Positions 18,539 to 25,336 of a stretch of DNA of 31,995 bases are shown here, in pieces. Within the stretch, counting starts at the first letter, position 1. Every line of letters starts with the position of its first letter. The stretch is taken from positions 1 through 31,995 of the IMG/VR virus record IMGVR_UViG_3300032282_003797; one strand, 5' to 3'. A program made the translations under genes and the position numbers. The stretch comes from a virus. The notes under the pieces are model-generated. The model saw only the letters and a program-made list of their open reading frames with translations, was not told the origin of the DNA and did not search any database.

Positions 18539-19260
18539 AACGATTAAGCGCAATACTTAACAAGTTGTCAATAGCAGCAGTAGATGTGATCAATCAGGAT
18601 ATTCCTGAGCCAAGACCAGGGCAATTAACCGGATGTTCAGGAGAGCCTATTGGTGCGAATTGGCCCTTCTTAAGCAAGAAGGGTCCAGGCATGCCGGAAA
18701 CCTACACAAAGTGCGAAATAATCAGGGATTACTACGCGAAGTTAAAGCAACATCTTGACGCGTGCAGACTTGATTGCTTGAGATCGAATACTGGCGGATT
18801 TGATGACTCTGGATTTACCGCGTGCTTGAAGAGAAAATACGATGCATATATAGGCGGTTCGTCTCAGGGGGCCGAGATCTACAATGTTCCAGCCATCACT
18901 CCTGAGCAGCAAGTTTCTCCAAACAGCAACATACCGTCATCAACAGTCAACCAACAGTTGGTTAAAGACTGCGCAAAGGCAAAAGTAAGGTGTCAGTGCG
19001 AATTCTTAAGAAGAAAATACGAATACGCTCTGAATTCAGCAAGAGAGGCAGAGCTATTCATAAATGGATGCTCTCCTGAATACCACAAGCCTGACGCTAG
19101 TAAGACGCAAGACCCATCGCTTCATGAGCAATTTAGAAGAAGATGCTTCCCTGTGCGCAATTTATTTCCAGTTGAAAACAAGTGCGCCGGCACCATAGAG
19201 AATCCGACATATGGCACATACTGCATGTTTGTATGCAATCACTGCGGGGTAACAGGATGA
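18535..19260 (+). CDS. Cysteine-rich protein with leader, 241 aa (paralog 1)
   Basis: MKRLSAILNKLSIAAVDV is a clear leader copy. 14 cysteines follow, at 34, 60, 77, 81, 97, 146, 153, 155, 179, 204, 217, 230, 234 and 237. Ten of them match the spacing of the next gene (17, 4; 7, 2, 24; 13; 4, 3). Helices carry the C-x3-C and C-x6-C-x-C groups (HLDACRLDCLRS; DCAKAKVRCQCEFLRRK). There is no Sec signal, so disulfides would form only outside the cell or in an oxidising capsid environment; metal binding by the terminal C-x3-C-x2-C is another option. ATG overlaps the upstream stop. Confidence 0.8.
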   Translation: MKRLSAILNKLSIAAVDVINQDIPEPRPGQLTGCSGEPIGANWPFLSKKGPGMPETYTKCEIIRDYYAKLKQHLDACRLDCLRSNTGGFDDSGFTACLKRKYDAYIGGSSQGAEIYNVPAITPEQQVSPNSNIPSSTVNQQLVKDCAKAKVRCQCEFLRRKYEYALNSAREAELFINGCSPEYHKPDASKTQDPSLHEQFRRRCFPVRNLFPVENKCAGTIENPTYGTYCMFVCNHCGVTG

Positions 19261-20231
19261 ATAATTTAAATCGATTACTAGAAAAGCTTTCTTCCGGCAT
19301 TTTAAATAAACCAGCGACGGCAAATGCACCTCCAGAGAGTTTCGCTTGCTGTTGTAAGCTTCGTGCTTCAGGATCATCGGAACCGGCTTCTTGTAGAACT
19401 GTCATTCTTAATTCAGCAGGAGAAACTACACATGGCCCGCCGTGCGGATGGTATGAACGGCTTGACGGTTCGTATCAGCAAGACCCGCTTATAACTTGCG
19501 TAATGAAACCTGGGAATTGCCTAAATGATCCATGCGATGTTCCTTCAGATGCGCCAACAAAGCCCGTTCAAACGACCCCAACAACTCCATCTTCACGTCC
19601 TCCGTCATCTACTTCTCCACCTCCAACGCATAGGCCAGAGTTTACAACATGCCCAGACGAGCGAGCTGAAAATTGGCCACCAAGGGTTACTGAAATCGGC
19701 GATAATGCCGCTAAGCAATGCGCAAAGATAAAAGTACATTTCGCGCAGCTAGCCAAGCACATAATGGAATGTGCTAAAAAATGTGGATCTGATAACGGAT
19801 TGAATTACGATTGGGATACATGTTTGAGAAATAAATGGAACGATTGGCTGACGCGACAACCAATTACATCTGTGCCAATCGAAGACACTGGAAATGCTAT
19901 TGCCGCGGTTCCTTTTGAGATGGGGCCGGTTGATGATCCATCGTTTCCAATTAGACCGGGTCTTTCTGAAACAGAACTTAAAAACTGCAAGATGCGAAGG
20001 AATACATGCGCTTGTGCAGTTAAGAAAAAGAAGCTCGAACATCTACTTAAACTGGCAGAGCTTGCTGAAAACTATTATTGGATGTGTCCTCCTTACAATA
20101 AGGATGACGCAAAGACTAAATTCAAAAACGCTTGCGATGCTCTAAAATTAGAGAAGCCAGCTTCAGATAAGTGCGCACCAAATGCTGATTACGGTGATAA
20201 TTGCAAGAGATATTGCAAAAAATGTGTGTGA
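19257..20231 (+). CDS. Cysteine-rich protein with leader, 324 aa (paralog 2)
   Basis: MNNLNRLLEKLSSGILNK is the leader. An extra N-terminal part (CCC at 31-33 and six more Cys to 93) is joined by a Pro/Thr/Ser-rich linker (about 98-128) to a C-terminal half homologous to the preceding protein: Cys 155, 172, 176, 189, 244, 251, 253, 277, 293, 306, 316, 320, 323. 22 cysteines in total. Motifs QCAKIKVHFAQLAKHIMEC and NCKMRRNTCACAVKKKKLE mirror the paralog. The linker looks like a flexible spacer between two cysteine domains. ATGA overlap with the upstream gene. Confidence 0.8.
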   Translation: MNNLNRLLEKLSSGILNKPATANAPPESFACCCKLRASGSSEPASCRTVILNSAGETTHGPPCGWYERLDGSYQQDPLITCVMKPGNCLNDPCDVPSDAPTKPVQTTPTTPSSRPPSSTSPPPTHRPEFTTCPDERAENWPPRVTEIGDNAAKQCAKIKVHFAQLAKHIMECAKKCGSDNGLNYDWDTCLRNKWNDWLTRQPITSVPIEDTGNAIAAVPFEMGPVDDPSFPIRPGLSETELKNCKMRRNTCACAVKKKKLEHLLKLAELAENYYWMCPPYNKDDAKTKFKNACDALKLEKPASDKCAPNADYGDNCKRYCKKCV

Positions 20232-20234
20232 CCT

Positions 20235-20996
20235 ATGAAAAATCTAACAAAAATATTAGCTAATTTAAAGAAGTCGTTTGGTTTTGAGCCATTTATTGAT
20301 GATCAAGTAGTGGCTCCTGAGCAGCCTCCTGCTGCTGAAAATCCAGAGATTGCACCAACCACGGACCAAATCGAAGTACCATGGTCGCTAGATCAAAATA
20401 CAGCTGCAGTTGCGTGTGGATTTACAGAATTTGATATAATCAAAGCCACGCTATGCGGCGAAGCTGGCAGATGCGGAATAGCTGGAATGATGCGAGTATG
20501 GCAAGTGATTTTGAATCGAGCTGTAAAAATAGATGCAGGAGCTGGAATTGTCAAAATAAGAGCTAGAGGCGTAGTTAAGACAGACAGCGACTATGTAGGA
20601 GTTGTAATAAAACCATACGCGTTTAGCTGCTGGAACAAAGACCATCCATGCCATGCAGGAGACGCTTTCGTAAATTGCACAGAATTTAAGAAAAGAATGG
20701 ATTGTCTATTAAGCAGATGCGGAGAAACGGTATCTCCAGGAATGCTAACCTCTACACCTGGCGCTTTAGAGCAGTTAGGTTTCACTCCAACCGAAGCTAC
20801 CCAGGTTTCTCATTATATGACACTTGGTGCTTTGGCGAATTGGCCATATGTATGTCAGGAATTAAAAGATGCGGTAGCAAAGGCGTCTGGCGGGAAAAAG
20901 TCTTGGACTGGTTGTGTAACAGTTGAATGCAAAGGAAAAACCCACAAAGCCTGCAGCGATGGATGCCACGTATTTATAAGCAACGTTCAATTATAA
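20235..20996 (+). CDS. SleB-type (Hydrolase_2) cell wall hydrolase with leader
   Basis: Leader MKNLTKILANLKKSFGFE, then a Pro/Ala linker, then the hydrolase: IIKATLCGEAGRCGIAGMMR with catalytic Glu76, VWQVILNRAV, VIKPYAFSCWN (near 125-134) and SHYMTLGALANWP with CHVFIS at the end. This follows the SleB/CwlJ family (GEARGE, VA.VILNR, FSCW, HYH, HVFY), which cleaves peptidoglycan glycan strands. Unlike most members it has ten or more cysteines, as in its neighbours. No Sec signal is seen, so delivery with the virion is plausible and distinct from the exported lysozyme at 11774. Confidence 0.85.
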   Translation: MKNLTKILANLKKSFGFEPFIDDQVVAPEQPPAAENPEIAPTTDQIEVPWSLDQNTAAVACGFTEFDIIKATLCGEAGRCGIAGMMRVWQVILNRAVKIDAGAGIVKIRARGVVKTDSDYVGVVIKPYAFSCWNKDHPCHAGDAFVNCTEFKKRMDCLLSRCGETVSPGMLTSTPGALEQLGFTPTEATQVSHYMTLGALANWPYVCQELKDAVAKASGGKKSWTGCVTVECKGKTHKACSDGCHVFISNVQL

Positions 20997-21092
20997 TGCC
21001 AAAGTTTACAAACATCTTGCAAAAATTAAAAGCACCGCATATGTAGCGATGCCTGTTTCGTATTTATAAGCGGTGTAGATGTAAACGGTTAA
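20996..21092 (+). pseudogene. Remnant of a duplicated leader/hydrolase gene
   Basis: Starts with an intact ribosome-coupled leader (MPKFTNILQKLKAPHM then stop) in a TAATG overlap. Immediately after, in another frame, SDACFVFISGVDVNG and a stop mirror the end of the hydrolase gene (SDGCHVFISNVQL). The whole centre is missing and the histidine of HVF has changed to Phe. This is best explained as an internally deleted tandem copy; a functional 16-residue peptide cannot be excluded. Confidence 0.7.
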
Positions 21093-21691
21093 ATACTAGG
21101 CACGGATATAATTGAAGTATTACGCCCCATACGGTCACCTGTATGGGGTTCTTTTTGCGTAATTAGTAATACAGGCGCATTTCCAGCTGTCTCAAGACTG
21201 TAGTATGTAGTATTAACATTGGATTCTTCGGTCCATATCAAAAACTGTTGAGTATAGATTTTGGCTATACTATATACGTATAAAATAGTTCTAGTGCAAT
21301 CAATTTTGACTCTCGATCCAACAGAGTGAGTCAAGGCAGGGCTTGTGCTAATTGAATCATCTGACGAAATATCTCCGCCTGGAGTAGTCCAAGGCGTAAC
21401 GCTTGCATAATTATTCCAGGTAACAAATCTATAATCCAACGAACCAGACAGCAGCGCGGTTTTAATAGAATAATTGGTATTCGATCCGCTAAGAGTCTTT
21501 GGGTTAATAGAGATACTAGCCGAGATTATTGTATCAGGATCTATCGTAGATGGAAGTACGAATTGAGTGACAATTTTATTTGTAGTGGAGATTGTCGAAA
21601 GAGACAAATCGCTTGTTCTATAGCTTACAGTTGGGTTAGCTGATGATATATACGTGTCAGCAGAGTTTGATACAGAACTTTCAATTATCAA
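21089..21691 (-). CDS. DNRLRE-domain (CBM96-like) adhesin-type protein
   Basis: 200 residues, TTG start at 21691 in a TTGA overlap. SVSNSADTYISSANPTVSYR, then IVTQFVLPS, ISASISINPKTLSGSN and YRFVTWNNYASVTPW match the DNRLRE pattern (D.YI....P..NY...L.V..... ....F.L.. I....I..A.L.I... .W.....TWNN.P), a beta-sandwich found in carbohydrate-binding surface proteins. It reads against the flanking genes and has its own HTH partner. A receptor-binding or decoration role is likely. Its 3' end contains the terminator of the rightward cassette (21125-21156). Confidence 0.78.
   Translation of the reverse strand: MIIESSVSNSADTYISSANPTVSYRTSDLSLSTISTTNKIVTQFVLPSTIDPDTIISASISINPKTLSGSNTNYSIKTALLSGSLDYRFVTWNNYASVTPWTTPGGDISSDDSISTSPALTHSVGSRVKIDCTRTILYVYSIAKIYTQQFLIWTEESNVNTTYYSLETAGNAPVLLITQKEPHTGDRMGRNTSIISVPSI
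21125..21156 (+). terminator. Intrinsic terminator, plus strand, inside the convergent gene
   Basis: CCCCATAC, loop GGTCACCT, GTATGGGG (21125-21148) followed by TTCTTTTT. A classical terminator for the rightward leader cassette, embedded in the coding sequence of the leftward gene at 21089. Confidence 0.85.
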
Positions 21692-21885
21692 AGCTGAACC
21701 TGCCCTCTAAGCTCAACACGACCTCTTCCAGACAGCTTTACAAGACCAAGCCGTCTGCGCATTTCTCTTACTGACTTAAGGCTTTTCTTAAGATGAGAGG
21801 CTATGTCAACATCTTTCATTGTTGAGGCATTTGTAGTTAAAAAGTGCTTTTCAATCTCAGACCACCGTTTTTTTGAGGTATTCAT
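21688..21885 (-). CDS. Small helix-turn-helix protein, 65 aa
   Basis: KKRWSEIEKHFLTTNASTMK, then DVDIASHLKKSLKSVREMRR, is a tri-helical DNA-binding domain like a Myb/SANT or homeodomain-like HTH (WSEIE, DIASHL, VREMRRRLGL); the C-terminus is basic. ATG 21885 with GGAG upstream. Cotranscribed with the adhesin-type gene, it may control it or the divergent sigma-like gene at 21929. Confidence 0.8.
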   Translation of the reverse strand: MNTSKKRWSEIEKHFLTTNASTMKDVDIASHLKKSLKSVREMRRRLGLVKLSGRGRVELRGQVQL

Positions 21886-21903
21886 GGGTTAACTCCGCAA
21901 AAA

Positions 21904-21923
21904 TATACACGATACACTATAAT
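21904..21923. promoter_or_regulatory. Divergent promoter region with ATACAC repeats
   Basis: TATACAC and GATACAC stand in tandem (21904-21917), giving GTGTATC then GTGTATA on the minus strand upstream of ATG 21885. On the plus strand TATAAT (21918-21923) lies 6 nt before the GTG at 21929. Two opposing promoters are likely; no -35 box is evident, which would suit a phage sigma-like factor. Confidence 0.5.
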
Positions 21924-21928
21924 CTATT

Positions 21929-22516
21929 GTGGCAAAAAGTCTAGATCCTATTAAATCTTTCCTAAAGAAGATTAATAAAAAAGAAAAAGAAAAATTATCA
22001 TACGATGATGTTGTAAATGTCATTGAGATGATAGCAAAGATGCACAGGGGTAAAAAATTTGGATTTATGACCGAAGAGGATATAGAATCTCAGGTAAGAC
22101 TTATTTGCATACAACAACTTAAATTTTTCGATCCAAAAAAAGAAGCAGATGTAACGCACAACAAGTCGCTGGAAAGATGGCTTAATAAGATTGTTAAAAA
22201 TAGATTAAAGAATTTTTATAGAGATCATTGCCTTTCTGTTAATGAAAAGCATTCATCTGCAAGACAAAGCCTAAGTAGATCTGCATGCTCTCCAGACGAG
22301 CAAAATCACTTAATAAATCAAAATTCAATTCAAAAATCGAATATACAAGATGAGCTTGAGCATGCCGAACTTCAGGAGTTCATAGAAGCGCGACTAGACG
22401 AGTCTCACATGGAAATTTATACAGCTTGCTTAAACGATGAAGCTGTAACACCTTACTATAAGAACAAGCTTATGGCTAAGATAGAAGAGATATTAAAGGA
22501 GTGGAATAGTGAATAA
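21929..22516 (+). CDS. Sigma-70 region 2-like transcription factor
   Basis: 195 residues. DIESQVRLICIQQLKFFDPK then SLERWLNKIVKNRLKNFYRD (about 50-105) follow sigma region 2 (helices binding the polymerase clamp and -10 DNA: L..YDP..G....WL...V.NRL.NF.RD). The C-terminal half has charged helices (ELQEFIEARLDESHMEIYTA) but no clear region 4, as in T4 gp55-type late factors. GTG start at 21929 with no SD and a stop three codons upstream in frame, so possibly a leaderless mRNA. 8-nt overlap with the next gene. It may drive late genes from GTGTATA elements (inference). Confidence 0.7.
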   Translation: MAKSLDPIKSFLKKINKKEKEKLSYDDVVNVIEMIAKMHRGKKFGFMTEEDIESQVRLICIQQLKFFDPKKEADVTHNKSLERWLNKIVKNRLKNFYRDHCLSVNEKHSSARQSLSRSACSPDEQNHLINQNSIQKSNIQDELEHAELQEFIEARLDESHMEIYTACLNDEAVTPYYKNKLMAKIEEILKEWNSE

Positions 22517-23336
22517 AAAACTGTCATCCATAGATATCCAGTTCATAAAGGAAAATCTAGACAAGCTATCACTTGCTGAAATAGCTAGAAGACTAGAGTG
22601 CTCCCCAAAGACAATAGAAAGATACAAGAAGAAACTTTCAGCTCCAGACGCCGTGATAGAAGGCGGGAAGGTTGAGTATCAAACCGAGAAGGATCTGAAT
22701 TTCTGGGCAAATGACTTAATGAATTCAGCACGAGGACGCAGAATAAAGGGAATACTCACAAAGGAAGAATGGGAGTCTTTTTGCGAAGACTGGGCTGGAT
22801 ATCATATTCAACTCGATGATTTAAATCACACAGAAGAAAATAATATAGAGCAGATTATAATGCTTAAATTAAGAATAGATAAAAATCAATCCGACTATTC
22901 TAAATCTGTAAGACTGCGTGATGATTTAATGAAAGAAAGCGGCATAAGGGATCTCAAAGATCTAGATCTTACAGATCCTAAGCAGGCTGGTATTTATGAA
23001 AAAGTTTTTGCTGCAGGTCTAAGATTGACAGATCTAAATAAGGAATATAAAGAGCTTTTAGAGAAGAGCACGAAAATAAGTGAAAGCTTGAATATAACAA
23101 GAAAGCAAAGAGAAGAAAAGGGTAAAATAGGAGCTGACACATTCTTTGCGTTATGTAAAAAATTCGATTCAAAGAAGACTAGAAATCAAGAAGGAAGAAT
23201 GGCTGATTTGATGAGAATATCCATGACAACAAAGAAAACAGAACTTAGAAACGGCATAGAGTTTATGGATGGAGAAATATCTCCGCAGCTACTAGACGCG
23301 GAAACATTACGATTAATGGATAAAACAAATGAATAA
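22509..23336 (+). CDS. HTH protein, putative terminase small subunit
   Basis: 275 residues, GTG at 22509 with AAGGAG. LSLAEIARRLECSPKTIERYKKKL (given as two parts, ~19-42) is a typical HTH of small terminases. The centre is a long charged helical region (IEQIIMLKLRIDKNQSDYSK; LNKEYKELLEKSTKISESL) suitable for ring assembly. Position two genes before the nucleases and large terminase supports the role. It would recognise phage DNA for packaging. An alternative is a transcription regulator. It overlaps the next gene by 8 nt. Confidence 0.6.
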   Translation: MNKKLSSIDIQFIKENLDKLSLAEIARRLECSPKTIERYKKKLSAPDAVIEGGKVEYQTEKDLNFWANDLMNSARGRRIKGILTKEEWESFCEDWAGYHIQLDDLNHTEENNIEQIIMLKLRIDKNQSDYSKSVRLRDDLMKESGIRDLKDLDLTDPKQAGIYEKVFAAGLRLTDLNKEYKELLEKSTKISESLNITRKQREEKGKIGADTFFALCKKFDSKKTRNQEGRMADLMRISMTTKKTELRNGIEFMDGEISPQLLDAETLRLMDKTNE

Positions 23337-24309
23337 AACAGCAATAATTACAGGGACTCACGGTCAAGACGGTTCATATCTAGCAGAATATCTGCTCGGC
23401 ATAGGATATAAAGTATATGGCGTTTCAAGAAGAACTTCTTCTAGAACAAATGAGTTTTTACAAAACGCTAGCACTAATCAAAACTTTACGCTTGTAAATC
23501 TAGACATAACAGACCCCTCTGGAATTACCGATATAGTATCAGAGATAAAGCCAACAGAGTATTATAATCTAGCAGCTATGTCACATGTTGGACAGAGCTT
23601 TAAAGAGCCAATTAGCACGCTTAAGACAGACGGAGAAGCTGTTACAATAGCTCTAGAAGCTATAATGAAGTACAGTCCAAATACAAGATTTTATCAAGCG
23701 TCGACTTCTGAGTTATTTGGAAATTCCGCAGGACCACAGAGCGAAACAACAATATTTGCTCCGAGAAGCCCATATGCCGCTGCAAAATTATATGCCCATA
23801 AGATGGTCGGCCTCTACAGAGAGGCATATGGTCTTCATGCTTCATGTGGTATTCTATTCAATCATGAAAGCCCAAGAAGAGGCCTGGACTTTGTTACGCG
23901 CAAGATAACAAGAGGTGTGGCTAACTTCATGCTTACAGGAGAAAAATTTACCATTGGAAATCTTGACGCTCAAAGAGACTGGGGTCATGCTAAAGAATAC
24001 GTTCAGGTAATGCATAAAATGCTACAGCAAGATGCTCCTGATGATTTTGTAATAGGCACAGGTCATACGGCATCTATTAAAGATGCAATTGATTATGTTT
24101 GTCAACTGGCTAATTTAAAGGAAATTCCATATATTCAAGATCCAAAACTAATTAGACCTGCAGAAGTTAATAGATTAATAGCTGATCCAACAAAGGCTTA
24201 CAATAAGCTTGGGTGGAGAGCAAAGATAACATGGAAGGATTTATTAGCCGAAATGCTAGACAGCGATATAGCCGCGCTAGGCGGAAATAGTGTATTAAAT
24301 ATGTTGTGA
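23329..24309 (+). CDS. gmd: GDP-mannose 4,6-dehydratase
   Basis: Complete short-chain dehydrogenase, 326 aa. GTHGQDGSYLAEYLL (9-23) binds NADP; ASTSELFG, PYAAAKLYAH (catalytic Tyr and Lys), FNHESPRRG and RDWGHAKEYV are diagnostic of Gmd. It converts GDP-mannose to GDP-4-keto-6-deoxymannose in the cytoplasm, the precursor of GDP-fucose, rhamnose or perosamine-type sugars. No partner reductase is in the window, so the product may enter a host pathway that alters the surface glycan, or modify phage glycans. It sits in the packaging block, overlapping its neighbours by 8 and 4 nt. Confidence 0.95.
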   Translation: MNKTAIITGTHGQDGSYLAEYLLGIGYKVYGVSRRTSSRTNEFLQNASTNQNFTLVNLDITDPSGITDIVSEIKPTEYYNLAAMSHVGQSFKEPISTLKTDGEAVTIALEAIMKYSPNTRFYQASTSELFGNSAGPQSETTIFAPRSPYAAAKLYAHKMVGLYREAYGLHASCGILFNHESPRRGLDFVTRKITRGVANFMLTGEKFTIGNLDAQRDWGHAKEYVQVMHKMLQQDAPDDFVIGTGHTASIKDAIDYVCQLANLKEIPYIQDPKLIRPAEVNRLIADPTKAYNKLGWRAKITWKDLLAEMLDSDIAALGGNSVLNML

Positions 24310-24689
24310 AGCCTAAAAGATATAGAAATCCTAGGGATTATGAGGCATATAGGGAATTTCGTCGCACTGTTTTAAAAAGAGATAGTTATAAATGCCAATA
24401 TCCAGGATGTGAAATAAGGCATCAGCTAGAGGTGCATCACATAAAAAAATATGCGGATCATCATAGGCTGAGAACTGAAATTTTTAACGGTATTACACTT
24501 TGTAAAAAACATCATTGTGCAATAACAGGCAAAGAAGAGCAGTACGAGTCTGTTTTCTATAGAACTGTTATTGCAAATGCAAATGAGCCAGAATGGGAGA
24601 AAAAGGATGCCCCGAAGAGGATATGCAGACGCAAGAAAACAGGCGCAAAAAACTTTAAAAGAAACAATATACGCAAACGTAATCGTTGA
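24306..24689 (+). CDS. HNH endonuclease
   Basis: 127 residues, GTG start in a GTGA overlap. FRRTVLKRDSYKCQYPGCE, then LEVHHIKKYADH and FNGITLCKKHHCAITGKE form a classical HNH domain with a structural zinc site (C-x4-C ... C-x2-H) and the catalytic HH. A basic tail follows. HNH proteins next to terminases often assist packaging or cos cleavage in other phages; a free-standing homing enzyme is the alternative. Its last 83 nt overlap the following nuclease gene in another frame. Confidence 0.9.
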   Translation: MKPKRYRNPRDYEAYREFRRTVLKRDSYKCQYPGCEIRHQLEVHHIKKYADHHRLRTEIFNGITLCKKHHCAITGKEEQYESVFYRTVIANANEPEWEKKDAPKRICRRKKTGAKNFKRNNIRKRNR

Positions 24690-25161
24690 TACTAGAGAGA
24701 AGAAGCCGTGGGATTTTTCTGATGGACTTCCGTCAGGATTCCATGTTAAAGAAATAAAGAATATAGCACTTCCTTGCGGAGACTATTCACTTGAAGGATT
24801 TGAAGATAAGTCAGGAATAATAATAGAAAGAAAAAATAGCATAGAGGAAGTCATAGGAAATTTTGGAAAACACTGGGATAGGTTTAAAAATGAACTAGAT
24901 AAACTAGCAGAGTATAAAAGATCCTATATAATAGTCGAAGATGATCTTAGAGATTCCTTTGCTAGATACGCCGTAAGGAATCCGACAAAAGGAAAGTATT
25001 TTATACTATCTCCTGATTTTATAATGAAGCGCGTTTGTGAAATAGACCACAAATGGAACATTAAAACTCTATTTTTATCTAATAAATACTTTGCAAAAAA
25101 ATACATGTGTAACATGTTCAAACAATTGATTGAAGAAAAAAATGAAACCAAATTGGACTGA
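24607..25161 (+). CDS. ERCC4-type (XPF/Mus81 fold) nuclease
   Basis: 184 residues from ATG 24607 (GGGAGAAAAAGG upstream). VIVDTREKKPWDF (near 26-38), LPCGDYSLEG, IIIERKNSIEEVIGNF and RFKNELDKLAEYKRSYIIVED are the ERCC4 nuclease motifs (D-R-E, GDY, ERK), the core that cuts branched or flapped DNA. The usual Asp after ERK is Glu here. There is no C-terminal HhH pair, so it is a minimal enzyme. In this position it could resolve junctions before packaging or act in recombination. Confidence 0.88.
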   Translation: MPRRGYADARKQAQKTLKETIYANVIVDTREKKPWDFSDGLPSGFHVKEIKNIALPCGDYSLEGFEDKSGIIIERKNSIEEVIGNFGKHWDRFKNELDKLAEYKRSYIIVEDDLRDSFARYAVRNPTKGKYFILSPDFIMKRVCEIDHKWNIKTLFLSNKYFAKKYMCNMFKQLIEEKNETKLD

Positions 25162-25333
25162 AGACCACATAAATGAGTATCTCAATTACGCCTATCTTGA
25201 GATAGGCGATACTTTTAATACAAATACGCAAAATCCATTTGAGGCAGATTTATCTAAAGATGGCGTTGCAGAAGATCTAGTTAAAGTTTTTAAAAACATA
25301 GACTATATGCCATTCACAGTTAAAACGCTTTAA
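25142..25333 (+). CDS. 63-aa frame in phase with the large terminase
   Basis: MKPNWTEDHINEYLNYAYLE ... EDLVKVFKNIDYMPFTVKTL, then TAA, one codon, and the ATG of the terminase in the same frame. There is no good ribosome site before either start. The final part has the look of a terminase N-terminus leading into FPYQ. So this is either a separate small protein, or the first segment of TerL cut off by a stop (read-through, mutation or assembly error). The start could also be a TTG at 25130. Confidence 0.6.
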   Translation: MKPNWTEDHINEYLNYAYLEIGDTFNTNTQNPFEADLSKDGVAEDLVKVFKNIDYMPFTVKTL

Positions 25334-25336
25334 AAC

